The notes beneath the pieces were generated by a model that saw nothing but the letters and a program-made list of their open reading frames with translations, made no database searches and was not told the DNA's origin. Position numbers and translations under genes: made by a program. Positions 61,816 to 64,000 of a stretch of 64,000 nt of DNA are shown in pieces. Source of the stretch: Rhizobacter sp. OV335 (lineage in GTDB: Bacteria > Pseudomonadota > Gammaproteobacteria > Burkholderiales > Burkholderiaceae_C); contig NZ_FRCQ01000001.1 of NCBI RefSeq assembly GCF_900142965.1, positions 186,001-250,000 on the forward strand, written 5' to 3'. Every line of letters begins with the position of its first letter. The stretch's first letter is position 1.

Positions 61816-64000
61816 GGCAGCGGCGCCAGCAGGTCCGCATCGCGCAGCACCTCGCTCGCGACGATCGGGTCGAGCCGCTCGAACTTCACATGGCCTTGCT
61901 GCGCCCAGGTGCCGGATTCGCGCAGCACGATCTTCGGGATGCGCTGCTTCGGTTCGTAGCTCAGGTCGCCGATCACGGTGCCGGGGTCGAGTTCGAGCTC
62001 CACCTCCAGCCCGCCGCCCACGCGCTTCGTGAACCAGCCGACCCAGCCGCCGTCCTGCGCCGCACCGCGCTCCCAGCCGCGGTTGACCAGGCCCATCACG
62101 CTGCCGGTGGCCACCGTCTTCTGCGCGAAGCGCGTCAGCTCGGTGGCCTGCAGCTCCTGCGGCGTGAGCCGGTAGGTCTCGCGGCCGAGCTGCTTGAAGG
62201 GCTGCAGGATCTCGTAGTCGGCGAACACCTGGCCGAACGCGGCCTGCATCGCGGCCGGCATCTCCAGCACGTGGACGATGCCGACCTTCGCGTCGTCGGG
62301 CAGCAGGGTCTGCAAGTCGTCGCCGTCGGCGAGCGTCCAGTCCTCGGCGACGCGGAAGGCGCTCGCGAGCGCGCCGGGCGTGTCGTCCTCGCCTTCATAC
62401 ACGCCCCACACCACGCGTGCCGCGAGGTGTCGCATCAGCGGGTGTTCGAGGAAGAACAGCTTGAAATCGGCGGCCCCCCAGCGCCGGCGCTCGACCATGC
62501 TCATCTCCAGCCGCGTGACCTGCAGGCTGGCGATGGCCTTGGCATCCTTCTTCAGCTGTTTGAAGCGATCGGTCGCCGCCTCGGCCAACGCGGCGTCGTC
62601 GCTCTTGACCGGCTTCGGCAGGTCTTTGAGGCGCACGCCCTGCGCATCCTTCACGAAGGGCTTCAGCGTCTCGTCGAAGCCGACGAAGAAGCGGCGCGGC
62701 CCGAAATCGAGTTCCAGCGCGCCCTGCTCGTCGAGCCCCAGGTCGGGCACCAGCCGGTCGGCCAGCTCGGCGGCGGTGAAGCCGCGCGCCTCGGCCACGG
62801 TGGCGATCTTCTCCTTCGCGCGGTCTTGCAAGGCCTTGAACTTCACCTTGCCGGCGATGCCGTTCAGGTGCATCAGCGCCACGTCGCTGCCGATCGCGGC
62901 GAGCAGATCCAGCCCGGTGACCGCACGCTGGTGCGCCGATTCGCCCGGCCACTCGCGGATGCGCGGCGCGAGCCGGCGCGCGGTCTCGTCGTCGCCCAGC
63001 AGGCCGAGCGCCGCGAAGGCCCAGCCGTCCTTGCTCGGCGCGCCTGCAGCGATCCAGGCTTCGAACAGGTCCCACGCGAACTCGGCCAGCGAGGCCGGCG
63101 TGCAGAGCTCCTTGACGATCGCGAGGCCGGGGTAGGGCGCTTCGAGCTTGCTGATCGCGAGCATCGAGCCGACGTGCTCGATCGCGGTGGTCGGCAGGGC
63201 TTCGCCGCTGTCGCGCAGCAGCGGGCGGCGCAGCGCCGGTGCGACGAAGAACACCGGCAGCTTGGGCATGCGCGCCGGCAGCACCAGCAGCGGGTCGGCG
63301 TCGAGCAGGGCCTGCAGCGCGTGCTGCATCGGCGTGCCGTACGACCCGGCAATTTCGCGGGTCCGCGCCTCGAAGCCGTTGGCCACCAGCCAGCGCAGGC
63401 CGAACTGCGCGTTCTCGCGCTGCGTGCGGTCGCGGCCGAAGGCGAGCGGCAGGGCTTGCGCCAGCGCGGTGTCGACGTGCGCGCGCAGCCAGGCCATCGC
63501 AGGCGCCTTCGCCTTCTTCAGGTTGCGCAGTGCGTGCAGCGCGATCGGCACGAGCTGCGCGCTGTCGACATCGATTGCGATCGGCAGCCCGGATTCCGGA
63601 TACGACTGCACGTAGCCGACGAAGCCCGGCACTGCGGCCTCGCCGTGGCGCGCGAGGATCGCGCGGATCGGCGCGCTGTTGTCGCTGAACGAATACCAGT
63701 ACTTCGACGGGTAGCTGCTCCACAGCGCGAGCGCGGCGGTGTCGGGGAACAGCAGCACGACCTCGGGCGTCTGGCCGTAGAAGTAGTTCTTCGTGATCTT
63801 GAAGTTGTCGGGCAGCAGCGGCTGGCCGGCCATCACGCGCGCCTGGCCTTCGGGCGTGACCTGCATCTCGGTCAGCGCGTACGCGGTCGGGCTCGGTGCC
63901 TGCTTGCTGCGCCACGGGTTGACCTGATGGGCTGCATGGCGCGTGCGTTCGGCGGCGGTCCACACGAGGCGGTCGGGCGTGGCGCGCACGGTGATGTCGA
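61812..64000 (-). CDS. DUF4132 protein, MolR/YehI-like (tandem copy 1), 5' partial
   Basis: At least 728 residues; the frame is open to the right edge and its true start is outside. It is a clear paralogue of the next gene: FDFGPRRFFVGFDETLKPF, EHPLMRHLAARVVWGVY, FRVAEDWTLADG, FADYEILQPFKQLGRETY, RGWERGAAQDGGWVG, all in the same order, plus the same ASEVLRDADLLAPLP end. In E. coli, molR lies beside yehI as a broken gene; here the visible part has no frameshift or stop. First visible gene of the operon. Confidence 0.85.
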   Translation of the reverse strand, partial: DITVRATPDRLVWTAAERTRHAAHQVNPWRSKQAPSPTAYALTEMQVTPEGQARVMAGQPLLPDNFKITKNYFYGQTPEVVLLFPDTAALALWSSYPSKYWYSFSDNSAPIRAILARHGEAAVPGFVGYVQSYPESGLPIAIDVDSAQLVPIALHALRNLKKAKAPAMAWLRAHVDTALAQALPLAFGRDRTQRENAQFGLRWLVANGFEARTREIAGSYGTPMQHALQALLDADPLLVLPARMPKLPVFFVAPALRRPLLRDSGEALPTTAIEHVGSMLAISKLEAPYPGLAIVKELCTPASLAEFAWDLFEAWIAAGAPSKDGWAFAALGLLGDDETARRLAPRIREWPGESAHQRAVTGLDLLAAIGSDVALMHLNGIAGKVKFKALQDRAKEKIATVAEARGFTAAELADRLVPDLGLDEQGALELDFGPRRFFVGFDETLKPFVKDAQGVRLKDLPKPVKSDDAALAEAATDRFKQLKKDAKAIASLQVTRLEMSMVERRRWGAADFKLFFLEHPLMRHLAARVVWGVYEGEDDTPGALASAFRVAEDWTLADGDDLQTLLPDDAKVGIVHVLEMPAAMQAAFGQVFADYEILQPFKQLGRETYRLTPQELQATELTRFAQKTVATGSVMGLVNRGWERGAAQDGGWVGWFTKRVGGGLEVELELDPGTVIGDLSYEPKQRIPKIVLRESGTWAQQGHVKFERLDPIVASEVLRDADLLAPLP

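Overview
The window is about 64 kb of GC-rich DNA (strong G/C at third codon positions), gene-dense and arranged in short-spaced operons. The gene set (urtABCDE, urease with a HupE/UreJ gene inside the operon, czcCBA, PilE/FimT/PilV/PilW/PilX/PilY1, Csu-type pili) fits a betaproteobacterium of the order Burkholderiales, probably near the Rubrivivax/Leptothrix/Piscinibacter group. That placement is inferred from content, not computed. I found no rRNA, tRNA, CRISPR array or IS transposase.

Layout. 1-2.2 kb: 3' part of a di-heme DUF1111 oxidoreductase. 2.4-10.5 kb: metal resistance, a DUF4396-multicopper oxidase fusion facing away from czcI-czcC-czcB-czcA. 10.5-13.4 kb (minus): ureA-ureJ-ureB-ureC without ureD, ureE, ureF or ureG. 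13.5-17.0 kb: an NCS1-type permease fused to a hybrid histidine kinase, divergent from ureA, with a sigma-54-like element in each direction between them. 17.1-24.2 kb: minor pilin operon ending in pilY1. 24.3-25.3 kb: LuxR-type response regulator. 25.3-25.8 kb: three consecutive large palindromic repeats. 25.9-31.6 kb: urtABCDE urea transporter. Urea uptake, urease and the two regulators probably form one nitrogen-acquisition module, split by the pilus genes.

31.6-33.4 kb (minus): a two-gene ABC-ATPase/DUF4276 pair that resembles a phage-defence cassette. 33.5-34.9 kb: membrane-anchored beta-propeller-like protein. 35.0-39.9 kb (minus): compact Csu-type chaperone-usher pilus operon. 40.1-44.8 kb: signalling cascade of HD-GYP response regulator, hybrid kinase, Hpt protein and HTH-REC regulator. 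44.8-52.1 kb: a DUF4397 lipoprotein, a glutathione transferase, an EnvZ/OmpR-like pair with an Ohr peroxidase gene between its members, a TlpA-like thioredoxin, a lipoprotein and a serine beta-lactamase-fold hydrolase.

52.0-64.0 kb (minus): a tightly coupled operon with two tandem DUF4132 proteins, a MoxR AAA+ ATPase, a DUF5682 protein, a VWA protein and a SWIM zinc-finger protein. It matches the uncharacterised E. coli molR-yehI-yehL-yehM-yehP-yehQ region and is the best candidate for a poorly described system here. Its DUF5682 gene carries an in-frame dispersed palindromic repeat. The first DUF4132 gene runs off the right edge.
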